From contig DYNF01000023.1 in NCBI GenBank assembly GCA_020721205.1, forward strand, positions 1 through 51,449: 51,449 nt of DNA. The letters run 5' to 3'. A program made the translations under genes and the position numbers. Below, in pieces: positions 26,319-34,146 of this stretch. Below the pieces are notes generated by a model. The model was not told the origin of the DNA and searched no databases. It saw only the letters and a list, made by a program, of their open reading frames with translations. The stretch comes from Prochloron sp. SulCav_FS08_3_32_3330. GTDB lineage: Bacteria; Cyanobacteriota; Cyanobacteriia; Cyanobacteriales; DYNF01. Each line of letters begins with the position of its first letter. Positions within the stretch are counted from its first letter, which is position 1.

Positions 26319-27326
26319 ATGATGAAACCACAAGCAAAAACTATTAAAGAAATTGGTGAACAAGGATTATTAAAAATTATCCAAAAATATTGTCCTAGTA
26401 ATATTATAGGGGATGATGGTGCAGTAATAGCTACAGACAAAAATCAATTATTAGTAACTACTACAGATATGTTAGTGGAGAATGTTCATTTTAGTAATCT
26501 TACTACTTCTAACTATGATATTGGATGGCGATCGGCGGCGGTAAATTTATCAGATTTAGCGGCTATGGGAGCGACTCCTTTAGGTTTAACTGTGGGGTTA
26601 TCTTTACCCCCTGATACTAATATTAATTTTGTGGAAGAATTATATCAAGGTTTAGCAGATTGTTGTCAAAAATATAACTGTCCTATTATTGGAGGTGACT
26701 TATGTAAATCCTCAATTATTACTGTTTCTATTACCGCTTTAGGGCAGGTTTTTCCTGATAAAATTATTAGTCGTTTTACTGCTCAAAAAGATGATTTAAT
26801 TGTAGTAACAGGTAATCATGGAAGCTCAAAAGGTGGTTTAGAATTATTATTAAATAATGAATTGAAATCAAGTTTAAATATTGAAGAAAAAACAGCATTA
26901 ATTAATATTCATCAACGCCCTCAACCTCGTTTAGATGTTATTCCTTTTTTATGGGAAAATAATGATAATATTACTGTGTCAGGCATGGATAGTAGTGACG
27001 GTTTAGCTGATGCAGTTTTACAAATTTGTAAATGTAGTCAAGTAGGAGCAGAAATTAATGCTAATTTAATTCCAATTTCTCCTAGTTTAAAGAAATTAGT
27101 AGGAGAAAATAAGGCTTTAGAATATGCTTTATATGGAGGGGAAGATTTTGAATTAGTTTTATGTTTACCCGCTACTAATGCCGAAATTTTAGTTAAGAAG
27201 TTGGGTAAAAATTCAGCAATTATCGGAAAAATTACAGCAGAAAAAGAGGTTAAATTAATAGATAAAACGGGTAAAATTCCCGAACAAATTTTAAGTTTAG
27301 AAAAAGGTTTTCAACATTTTAAATAG
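26319..27326 (+). CDS. thiL: Thiamine-monophosphate kinase
   Basis: This 335-residue ATP-dependent kinase converts thiamine monophosphate to the diphosphate cofactor. Family signatures are GDDGAVI (residues 31-37), TTTDMLVENVHF (47-58), the AAVNLSDLAAMGATP stretch and GGDLCKS. These binding sites for Mg-ATP and substrate are intact, and the length is normal. Two consecutive ATG codons allow a start at 26319 or 26322. The stop codon abuts the third nested palindromic element. Confidence 0.93.
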   Translation: MMKPQAKTIKEIGEQGLLKIIQKYCPSNIIGDDGAVIATDKNQLLVTTTDMLVENVHFSNLTTSNYDIGWRSAAVNLSDLAAMGATPLGLTVGLSLPPDTNINFVEELYQGLADCCQKYNCPIIGGDLCKSSIITVSITALGQVFPDKIISRFTAQKDDLIVVTGNHGSSKGGLELLLNNELKSSLNIEEKTALINIHQRPQPRLDVIPFLWENNDNITVSGMDSSDGLADAVLQICKCSQVGAEINANLIPISPSLKKLVGENKALEYALYGGEDFELVLCLPATNAEILVKKLGKNSAIIGKITAEKEVKLIDKTGKIPEQILSLEKGFQHFK

Positions 27327-27573
27327 GTTCGTAGTTGGGCTTTAGCCCGATAAGATAGCAGGGCGTTTTCATTCTCGGTAAGCAACGGGTTGAAACCCTT
27401 TGCTACATAAGCAAAACCTGCCTACGCAGGTTTAATTTTTTAATATTAGTTAATATTTAATCCTAAAACCCGTAAAGACGGGTTTTGTTTGGGTAGCAAC
27501 GGGTTTCAACCCCTTGCCTTTTTGACTTTGAAAACACCCCGATAAGATAGGGCTAAAGCCCAACAACGAACCA
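27327..27573. repeat. Nested palindromic intergenic element, copy 3 (inverted)
   Basis: This is in opposite orientation to copies 1 and 2. The outer arms are GTTCGTAGTTGGGCTTTAGC and GCTAAAGCCCAACAACGAAC. GATAAGATAG occurs just inside both arms as a direct 10-base repeat (27348 and 27540). Inside are CAGGGCGTTTTCATTC, the CAACGGGTT palindromes and the two core hairpins. The same outer arm pair stands alone as a simple hairpin at 49970-50033, so this copy looks like a core inserted in a hairpin. Confidence 0.85.
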
Positions 27574-27577
27574 AAAA

Positions 27578-27871
27578 TTAAAGAGGATTAAGAATCATAA
27601 TCATTTGTCTAATTCTTAATAAAAAGATTAAATGTCTCAGTTTAGCGGCAATTTCGGGAGGATATTTACTTTGTGCTAACTCAGTTTCCAGTTGTGCATA
27701 TTCAGAGGCAGTTAAAGGCTCTCCATTGACAATAGATCGCCCTTCTGTAATAATTTGAATGCGTAATATTTCCTCTGGAATATCCTCCGGGGGTGGTAAA
27801 GAAATCGCCGGATTAACTTTAATTTGTGTTAACATTAAAGTAATTAAAATTAAGCAAATTTTCTTGTTCAT
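27578..27871 (-). CDS. Small exported protein of unknown function
   Basis: This 97-residue protein has a clear signal peptide (MNKKICLILITLMLTQIKVN, cleavage near AIS or shortly after). A proline-rich acidic start of the mature chain (LPPPEDIPEEILR) and LTASEYAQLETELAQ follow. It looks like a conserved cyanobacterial lumenal or periplasmic protein, but I cannot name its family. The 5' side faces ridA divergently. Confidence 0.7.
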   Translation of the reverse strand: MNKKICLILITLMLTQIKVNPAISLPPPEDIPEEILRIQIITEGRSIVNGEPLTASEYAQLETELAQSKYPPEIAAKLRHLIFLLRIRQMIMILNPL

Positions 27872-28044
27872 AATCTCACCATATTTAATAATTGTAAGTT
27901 TAATAATTTTTACCTTTAAAGATTAAATAAAAATTAAACTTAGGAAAACAAGATTGAATAAATATTAATTAAATGATATTATATGCTATTTTATGTTATT
28001 ATAAAATATCATCTTTAAATTTAGCAAATTATTAATTATTGATC

Positions 28045-28434
28045 ATGAAACGTATTATTCGCACCTCTAACGCCCCCTCCCCTGTAGGACCTTATAACCA
28101 AGCGATCGCCGCTAAAGGCGAAATGCTTTTTGTGGCTGGACAAATACCCCTTGATCCTCAAACGGGTGAAATAATTGGCTCAGGAGATATTACTCAACAA
28201 ACTACTCAAGTAATGAAGAATATTTCTGCTATTTTAAAAGAAGCGGGATCTTCTTGGGAAAATGTAGTTAAAACTAGCGTTTTTTTAACGAATTTAACTA
28301 ATTTTGTGCCAATGAATCAAGTTTATTCTCAATATTTTAATGAGGAAACTGCCCCCGCTCGCGCTTGTGTGGAGGTGTCACGTTTACCGAAAGATGTATT
28401 AGTTGAAATTGAATGTATTGCTATTATTAATTAG
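28045..28434 (+). CDS. ridA: RidA-family enamine/imine deaminase
   Basis: ATG at 28045 is preferred over the in-frame TTG at 28039, as it gives the standard N-terminus [20 protein letters not shown]. The product has 129 residues. Arg106 in APARACVEV matches the essential Arg of RidA, and the C-terminal [10 protein letters not shown] is typical. RidA hydrolyses reactive 2-aminoacrylate-type imines released by PLP enzymes and so protects branched-chain amino acid synthesis. Confidence 0.93.
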   Translation: MKRIIRTSNAPSPVGPYNQAIAAKGEMLFVAGQIPLDPQTGEIIGSGDITQQTTQVMKNISAILKEAGSSWENVVKTSVFLTNLTNFVPMNQVYSQYFNEETAPARACVEVSRLPKDVLVEIECIAIIN

Positions 28435-28440
28435 ATTAAT

Positions 28441-28473
28441 TTAGTCATTGGTCATTAGTCATTAGTCATTGAT
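28441..28473. repeat. Short heptamer array after ridA
   Basis: About four TCATTAG/TCATTGG units begin seven bases after the ridA stop. These are the same units that fill the rpo cluster gaps. Confidence 0.75.
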
Positions 28474-28548
28474 TATTCTTCTAATTTAATTATCAAACAA
28501 AATCTAATTAATGATAAAATTTGATGTTAAGAAAAAATCGTAAAAATT

Positions 28549-29385
28549 ATGAAAACACAAGAACAATTTAAAAGCGTTTATGGACCTCTCAAATCTTGGC
28601 GTTATGGCAATTCTTTAGGCATTGATCCCATTGGTAAAACTTCCGTTTGCTCTTTTAATTGTGTCTATTGTCAGTTAGGAGAAATTGAAATTATTACCAG
28701 CGATCGCCAGATTTTTATACCTACAGAAAGCATTTTACAAGACTTAAAAACTTTCGCACCTTGGGATGTAGATATTATTACATTAAGCGGTAGTGGAGAG
28801 CCAACTTTGGCATTAAATTTAGGGGAAATTTTACAAGAAATTAAACATCTTACAAATCAACCAACTCTCGTTTTAACTAATGGTACATTATTAAATAATC
28901 CTCAAGTTAGATTAGAATTAAATAAGGCGGATCAAGTATCAGTAAAACTTGATGGTTTAACTCAAGATCAATTGAGAAGAATTAACCGTCCTGTGGCTAA
29001 TCTTACCCTAGAAGAAATTGAAACAGGAATTGAAAAATTTGCTCAAGAATATCAAGGTAAAATGTCAATTCAAACGATGATTTTAACACCTTGGGATGAG
29101 GAAATGATCTCAAAATATTTAACAATTTTAGAAAAATTAAGTGAGTTTAGATCCCCTTCTAAACCGTTAGAAATTCAGCTTAATCTTCCCACTCGTCCTA
29201 AACCTTTAAAACGGCAATTAGAAGGGCGAGGAAATCACTCAAAAGCGAGAGAAAGAGATTATCCAATTGTTAGTTTAAAATGTATAGATTGGGAAATTTT
29301 ACAACAATTAGGGAATAAAATTAATGAAAAATTAGGTTTAACGGTTAGTCTTCCTCCTGATCCAACTAATAACGGCGTTGCATAA
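28549..29385 (+). CDS. Radical SAM protein (COG0731-like)
   Basis: This 278-residue protein has the radical SAM cluster motif C-x3-C-x2-C as CSFNCVYC (Cys34, Cys38, Cys41), then LSGSGEPTLA (SAM-binding GE motif) and VLTNGTLL. It resembles the small radical SAM proteins related to the wyosine synthase group. The substrate is unknown. The normal spacing of the cluster cysteines suggests an active enzyme. Confidence 0.85.
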   Translation: MKTQEQFKSVYGPLKSWRYGNSLGIDPIGKTSVCSFNCVYCQLGEIEIITSDRQIFIPTESILQDLKTFAPWDVDIITLSGSGEPTLALNLGEILQEIKHLTNQPTLVLTNGTLLNNPQVRLELNKADQVSVKLDGLTQDQLRRINRPVANLTLEEIETGIEKFAQEYQGKMSIQTMILTPWDEEMISKYLTILEKLSEFRSPSKPLEIQLNLPTRPKPLKRQLEGRGNHSKARERDYPIVSLKCIDWEILQQLGNKINEKLGLTVSLPPDPTNNGVA

Positions 29386-29398
29386 TTAAGGTATGATA

Positions 29399-29491
29399 AA
29401 ATCTCGCCAAGGCGCAAAGACGCAAAGAAATATTTTTAAATTATACCTCCATTCAGCAACGCCCAAATAACAAATAACAAATAACAAATAA
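29399..29491. repeat. Dispersed short repeats ahead of the 528-residue gene
   Basis: The sequence CGCCAAGGCGCAAAGACGCA is a GC-richer interspersed motif. It is followed by about four period-7 units ATAACAA ending just before the next start codon, which leaves that gene without a clear ribosome site. Confidence 0.55.
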
Positions 29492-29497
29492 CTGATT

Positions 29498-31084
29498 ATG
29501 TCTTCTCCCCCTGTTAGCCCTTATAAAAGTCGAGTTTTAAATGCGATTAATCGCACTTTTTTGAGTTGGAATGATCACAGTAAAACCAGTTTTAATAAAT
29601 TAAAAATTATCGCAAAATGGGGAGTTCAAATCTTACTTTATCCCCTTTATTTAGGCATACAAACTGCAAGAATGGCAGTTAAACAATTATTAAATCCTGC
29701 TTCAAATACGGATTCATCTATTAAGAATAAATCCCTGATCAATGGTACAATTGAGCAACCAATCGAGAAAATATTAGCAGGAATTAAACCTCAATTATCT
29801 ACCCCTATTAAAAGCATTGCAACGGAATTAGAAAATAAAAATTTAGTCTTAATTACTCAGGAAAATAAATTACTTCATTTAACGAATAAAAGTCAAGAAA
29901 AACAATTAGAAAATTGGATCAAATGGGAATTAGCCAATTATTATTATCAACAAAAAGCCTTAATTTTAAATAAAAATTCTCGTTATTTAGTTCCCATTAA
30001 AACTAATAATCCTCAAGTAATTTTTCCAGTAAATATTTTTTGGAAAATTATGGCATGGATTGAAAAAAGTCCTGTCGCCACTACTCTTAATTTATTTGGA
30101 GAAATACGCCTAATTTCAGATCAGAAAGATTATAATCAGGATCAGCTTTCTACTTCTTTAAATGTTCTTGAAAATAAGATTAAGTCAGAGTTTGATCCTC
30201 AGCAAATTAAGGAAAATCAAGAAACAAATCTTATTTTAAGTCCTCCAATTTTTCTTGATTTTTTAACAGAAATTGATCAAAAAATTGCAATTTTAGAAAC
30301 TAATGAAAAATTAACAAATATTGTTAATATTGCTCAAAAATTACCGCAAAAAATTAAAGATCAATTTCTCAGTTTAAATTTTAAAACTGATCCAAATAAT
30401 CCTTTTACGATTCAAGCAATTATTATTGCCGCTATTAATTACTTTTTTAGACAATCTCATCAAAATCAAAAATTTAGCTCAAATGATAACAATTCTTCTA
30501 TTAATAATCTTTTAGAAGAATTAGATCAAAGAGAATTTTTAACTTTAGAAGGAGACAATAATCATCCACAAAAAACCCTTAATTCTGTGACAATCGGAGA
30601 AAAGATTAAGGATCCTTGGTTAACTTCTCCTGATATTTTTACAACGGTTAATAATAAGATGGAAGAATCTAATCATACTCAATTTCCTCCTTATAATTAT
30701 CAATTAAATGGTTTTCATCTTATTCCCGAAAAACCGAAAAGCTCTCCTTTTGACAAAATTAAACAATTATTCAATATTCAATCTAAAAATCAAGATTCTC
30801 AGTCTTTAATCTTAAGGGAATTAAAAGATAATTCCCCTCAAATTTTAACAGATCATGGTTTAAAACCGACTACTCCTATTCAACCGGAGGAAATCTTTAC
30901 TACTTCAGAAATAATCCCTAATAATCAACAGGAAAAAGATGATAATTATATAGAAACTCCTGCCACTCATCTAGGTTATGAAAAACATTTTTTAGAACAT
31001 CTTTTAGGTTGGTTAGATGGTATAATGGTTTTAATTGAAGAATTATTTATTGATATTTTGAAATGGTTAAAACGCAAAATTTAA
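29498..31084 (+). CDS. Conserved-looking cyanobacterial protein of unknown function
   Basis: This 528-residue protein starts with a basic amphipathic region and one hydrophobic segment (GVQILLYPLYLGIQTARMAV, about 48-67). A long polar, N/Q/K-rich middle follows, then a C-terminal hydrophobic helix (FLEHLLGWLDGIMVLIEELF). I see no catalytic motif. The two amphipathic or membrane-touching ends suggest membrane association. Low complexity makes distant similarity hard to judge. It starts just after a heptamer run. Confidence 0.65.
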   Translation: MSSPPVSPYKSRVLNAINRTFLSWNDHSKTSFNKLKIIAKWGVQILLYPLYLGIQTARMAVKQLLNPASNTDSSIKNKSLINGTIEQPIEKILAGIKPQLSTPIKSIATELENKNLVLITQENKLLHLTNKSQEKQLENWIKWELANYYYQQKALILNKNSRYLVPIKTNNPQVIFPVNIFWKIMAWIEKSPVATTLNLFGEIRLISDQKDYNQDQLSTSLNVLENKIKSEFDPQQIKENQETNLILSPPIFLDFLTEIDQKIAILETNEKLTNIVNIAQKLPQKIKDQFLSLNFKTDPNNPFTIQAIIIAAINYFFRQSHQNQKFSSNDNNSSINNLLEELDQREFLTLEGDNNHPQKTLNSVTIGEKIKDPWLTSPDIFTTVNNKMEESNHTQFPPYNYQLNGFHLIPEKPKSSPFDKIKQLFNIQSKNQDSQSLILRELKDNSPQILTDHGLKPTTPIQPEEIFTTSEIIPNNQQEKDDNYIETPATHLGYEKHFLEHLLGWLDGIMVLIEELFIDILKWLKRKI

Positions 31085-31112
31085 ACATTTTTTCAACGGG
31101 TTAAAACCCGTT
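31085..31112. repeat. Solo CAACGGGTT palindrome (fragment of the nested element)
   Basis: TTTCAACGGGTTAAAACCCG and TTGC match the inner arm of the nested elements but without the core. It begins right at the stop codon of the preceding gene. Confidence 0.6.
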
Positions 31113-31157
31113 GCCTCTCGACGTTGATAACGCTATACTTGATCAAAAAATCGAGGA

Positions 31158-32465
31158 TCAATGAGATTTTTTGCCTTGAGTGCGTAAACTCACCGAATCC
31201 GCATGGGAAGGAAGCCCCTCCGCCTTAGCTAAAGCCTGAATCGCATTAGACACTTTTTTCAAAGCAAGGGGAGAATATTGAATAAGACTAGAATGTTTCA
31301 TAAAAGTCTCTACCCCTAAAGCCGAAGCATAACGAGCGGATCCCGAAGTAGGTAAAGTATGATTAGGTCCTGCTAAATAATCCCCGACCGCTTCTGGAGT
31401 AGAATTTCCTAAAAAGATCGCCCCCGCATGACGGATCTGATCTAATAATGCCCAAGGCTCTTGTACTTCTAATTCTAAATGTTCCGGGGCAAATAAATTA
31501 GATAATTCCACCGCTTCTTCAAGGGTATTTACCACAATAATTACACCATAATTAGCGATCGCTTTTTCCGTTAATAATTTTCGAGGATGATCCTGAAGTT
31601 GTTTTTCTACTTCTTTTTTGACATTTTCAGCGAAACCTTGATCCGTTGTAATTAAAATAGCCGCCGCCATCTGATCATGTTCAGCTTGTGCCAATAAATC
31701 CGCCGCCACATAGACAGGATGAGCATTTTCATCCGCAATAACTAAAACTTCCGAAGGTCCCGCTAAAGAATCAATCCCCACCCTACCATAAACCATTTTT
31801 TTCGCCAAAGTAACATAAATATTACCCGGACCCGTGATCACATCTACCGAGGGGATGGTTTCCGTGCCATAAGCCAAAGCAGCGATCGCCTGTGCGCCTC
31901 CCACCTTGTAAATTTCTTCTACTCCCGCTTCCTGTGCGGCGACTAACACAGCCGGATTAATTTTTAAATCTTTCCCCGGAGGAGTCACCATAATAATACG
32001 AGGCACTTTTGCCACTTTCGCCGGGATCGCATTCATTAAAACCGTACTCGGATAAGAAGCTTGACCACCCGGTATATATAAACCAGCCCGATCCACAGGA
32101 GTATAGCGTTTCCCTAATACCACATCATCCTCTTTAAATTGAACCCAAGATTTAGGTAAACGCTGACGATGAAACGCCTCAATATTAACACAAGCCCCTT
32201 TAATCACATCTAAAAGGTCTTTAGAAATTTGTTGATAAGCCGCATCCAACTCAGCGCCACTCACCCTTAACTGTTGTTGTGTCAGGGTTTGACCATCAAA
32301 TTTCTGGGTAAAATCAAGAAGCGCACAGTCCCCCTGTTTTTTCACCGCCTCAAGAATATCTTTTACTGCTTCTTCTTTTGGACCCATCAGGTCATCGTTA
32401 GTACGATGTTCAATGCGTCCAAGTTCGTGTTTCGCTTCTTCCCAAGAGTTAATAATTCGCAACAT
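31158..32465 (-). CDS. hisD: Histidinol dehydrogenase
   Basis: This 435-residue enzyme oxidises L-histidinol to L-histidine in two NAD-dependent steps, the end of histidine synthesis. Family features are AGLYIPGGQASYPSTVLMN, the GPGNIYVTLAKK loop and LAQAEHDQMAAAILIT, with zinc-binding Gln/His. The catalytic FAPEHLEL and GPNHTLPTSGSARY are also present. Length is normal. It diverges from rpsT, a conserved cyanobacterial neighbourhood. Confidence 0.96.
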   Translation of the reverse strand: MLRIINSWEEAKHELGRIEHRTNDDLMGPKEEAVKDILEAVKKQGDCALLDFTQKFDGQTLTQQQLRVSGAELDAAYQQISKDLLDVIKGACVNIEAFHRQRLPKSWVQFKEDDVVLGKRYTPVDRAGLYIPGGQASYPSTVLMNAIPAKVAKVPRIIMVTPPGKDLKINPAVLVAAQEAGVEEIYKVGGAQAIAALAYGTETIPSVDVITGPGNIYVTLAKKMVYGRVGIDSLAGPSEVLVIADENAHPVYVAADLLAQAEHDQMAAAILITTDQGFAENVKKEVEKQLQDHPRKLLTEKAIANYGVIIVVNTLEEAVELSNLFAPEHLELEVQEPWALLDQIRHAGAIFLGNSTPEAVGDYLAGPNHTLPTSGSARYASALGVETFMKHSSLIQYSPLALKKVSNAIQALAKAEGLPSHADSVSLRTQGKKSH

Positions 32466-32615
32466 TGACTCTCACTGCCTAATTTAGCTTAATTTAATAA
32501 TATCAATTTAATAAATTTCATTGTAACTCAAATTATTTTTTCTGGGAGGTGGGATTTTGTGCTATTATGTGTTACAATCGAATTTTGGAAAAAAGCAAAA
32601 AAAATTATAAATATC

Positions 32616-32645
32616 TTGTCATAATAACGTCAAAATTGCTATAAT
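32616..32645 (+). promoter_or_regulatory. Predicted sigma70-type promoter of rpsT
   Basis: A -35 element TTGTCA (32616-32621) is followed after 18 bases by a perfect -10 TATAAT (32640-32645). This would give a leader of about 48 bases to the GTG start. The -10 lies inside the palindrome ATTGCTATAATAGCAAT, which could bind a regulator or simply be chance. Confidence 0.65.
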
Positions 32646-32699
32646 AGCAATTCTGAATAAATTTATTATAAACCTTATCAACATTAAATAGGCATCACT

Positions 32700-32996
32700 G
32701 TGGCTAATTCTAAGTCTGCAATTAAAAGAATCGAAATCGCCGAGCGTAACCGACAAAGAAATAAATCTTATAAGTCCTCGGTTAGAACTCTCATGAAAAA
32801 ATATTTTACGGCTGTAGAAGCTTATTCTGCTGATCCTAAACCCGAAGCAATGGAGTTAGTGAATGAAAGAATGAATGAAGCTTACAGCAAAATAGATAAA
32901 GCGATTAAGCGTAATGTTTTACACAAAAATAACGGTGCTAGAAAGAAATCCCGTTTAGCAAAGGCTTTAAAAAAAGTAACCGCTAACGCTTCTTAA
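32700..32996 (+). CDS. rpsT: 30S ribosomal protein S20
   Basis: This 98-residue, very basic protein binds 16S rRNA in the 30S body. It begins with the typical [20 protein letters not shown] and ends in a lysine-rich helix. The start is GTG at 32700, as no ATG precedes the conserved N-terminus. It begins the rpsT-tatD-rpoB-rpoC1-rpoC2 arrangement known from cyanobacteria, but an IS remnant now separates it from tatD. Confidence 0.97.
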   Translation: MANSKSAIKRIEIAERNRQRNKSYKSSVRTLMKKYFTAVEAYSADPKPEAMELVNERMNEAYSKIDKAIKRNVLHKNNGARKKSRLAKALKKVTANAS

Positions 32997-33019
32997 TTTT
33001 TCACCAATACTAGCGTTCG

Positions 33020-33179
33020 TGACCTACCGTGGCTTAGAGGATAAACTAAGTCTTAAAATGCTTGTTGAGTCTTTCCTACGGGGCTTTTACAGATTAATTT
33101 GGATGAGTTCCTTTAGGAGGCAATCTGAAAGAAACAAGAATCCCCCGTTAAATCAAAGATTGTAACGGGGGATTGTCAA
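33020..33179 (+). mobile_element. IS200/IS605-like right-end remnant between rpsT and tatD
   Basis: A hairpin with arms CCCCCGTTA (33142-33150) and TAACGGGGG (33163-33171) is followed by TCAA at 33176-33179. This is the same design as at both window ends, but with a different loop. The 120 bases before it have no long frame, yet end in codons for KETRIPR and a stop, like NLRIPR in the other copy. This is probably a decayed tnpB 3' end. The left boundary is a guess. Confidence 0.6.
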
Positions 33180-33215
33180 TAATCCAAAATCTCAATTCTA
33201 AAATTTACTATAATT

Positions 33216-34016
33216 ATGAATTTTGAATTAATTGACACCCATGTGCATTTAAACTTTGATAATTTCAAGGGAAAGTTGCCAGAGGTGCGTAAGCGTTGGC
33301 AAGAGGCTGGGATTGTTCATTTAATCCATTCCTGTGTGGAACCAAAAGAGTTCCCGATTATCCAAGCGATCGCTGATCAAATTCCTGAAATTTCTCTTTC
33401 GGTAGGTCTTCATCCTCTGGATGTAGAAAAATGGACAGATCACACCTGTGAAGAAATTTTAATTTTAGCTCAAAGTGATCATAGGGTGGTAGCTCTGGGA
33501 GAAATGGGACTAGATTTATATAAAGGAGATAATGTTAAGGAACAAATAACTATATTAGAAGCGCAATTACATATTGCCAAAAAATTAAATTTACCTGTAA
33601 TTATTCATTGTCGAGAGGGTGCTACTCTATTACGGGATCTGTTGAAAAAATTTATTTCTACTCAAGGAACTTTAACAGGAGTAATGCACTGTTGGGGAGG
33701 AAATGTGGAGGAAACTCAATGGTTTTTAGATTTGGGATTTTATCTTAGTTTTAGTGGCGTTGTCACTTTTAAAAAGGCTGAACAAATCCAAAAATCAGCT
33801 ATGTTTGTACCGAGCGATCGCATCTTAGTGGAAACGGATTGTCCTTTTTTAGCACCTGTGCCAAAAAGAGGGAAAAGTAATGAACCCTCTTATGTTCGCT
33901 ATGTGGCGGAATATGTGGCTAATCTTAGACAAACTTCTTTAGAAAATTTCGCTGTTCAAACTACGGCAAATGCTTGTAGTCTTTTCCCACTAAAAAAAGA
34001 TGAACTTCGTCATTAG
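33216..34016 (+). CDS. tatD: TatD-family metal-dependent hydrolase
   Basis: This 266-residue TIM-barrel enzyme has THVH at residues 8-11 (metal ligands His9, His11). Other metal ligands are in [19 protein letters not shown] and the late [12 protein letters not shown] with the conserved Asp. TatD proteins act as DNases or deacylases in DNA repair and quality control. The last codons CGT CAT TAG and the stop fall inside the heptamer array that follows, so the native C-terminus may have been altered by the repeat. Confidence 0.92.
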   Translation: MNFELIDTHVHLNFDNFKGKLPEVRKRWQEAGIVHLIHSCVEPKEFPIIQAIADQIPEISLSVGLHPLDVEKWTDHTCEEILILAQSDHRVVALGEMGLDLYKGDNVKEQITILEAQLHIAKKLNLPVIIHCREGATLLRDLLKKFISTQGTLTGVMHCWGGNVEETQWFLDLGFYLSFSGVVTFKKAEQIQKSAMFVPSDRILVETDCPFLAPVPKRGKSNEPSYVRYVAEYVANLRQTSLENFAVQTTANACSLFPLKKDELRH

Positions 34017-34140
34017 TCATTAGTCATTAGTCATTAGTCCGATAGCTTTTAACAAATGACAAATGACAAATGACAAATGACAAATGACAAAGGACAAATA
34101 ACAAAGGTCAACTATCAACTATCAACTGTCAACTATCAAC
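34010..34140. repeat. Heptamer arrays between tatD and rpoB
   Basis: TCATTAG units are followed by a centre AGCTTTTAACAAATG and then inverted-type units (CAAATGA, CAAAGGA). A second family (CAACTAT/CAACTGT) follows. The first two blocks are near complements and can form a long hairpin. The array runs up to the rpoB start, leaving no recognisable ribosome site. Confidence 0.85.
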
Positions 34141-34146
34141 TGTCAT

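Noticed and set aside
28549-29385. Specific assignment of the radical SAM protein as a wyosine synthase
   Set aside because: Only the general radical SAM signatures are seen. Wyosine synthesis is not expected in bacteria, so no substrate is named.
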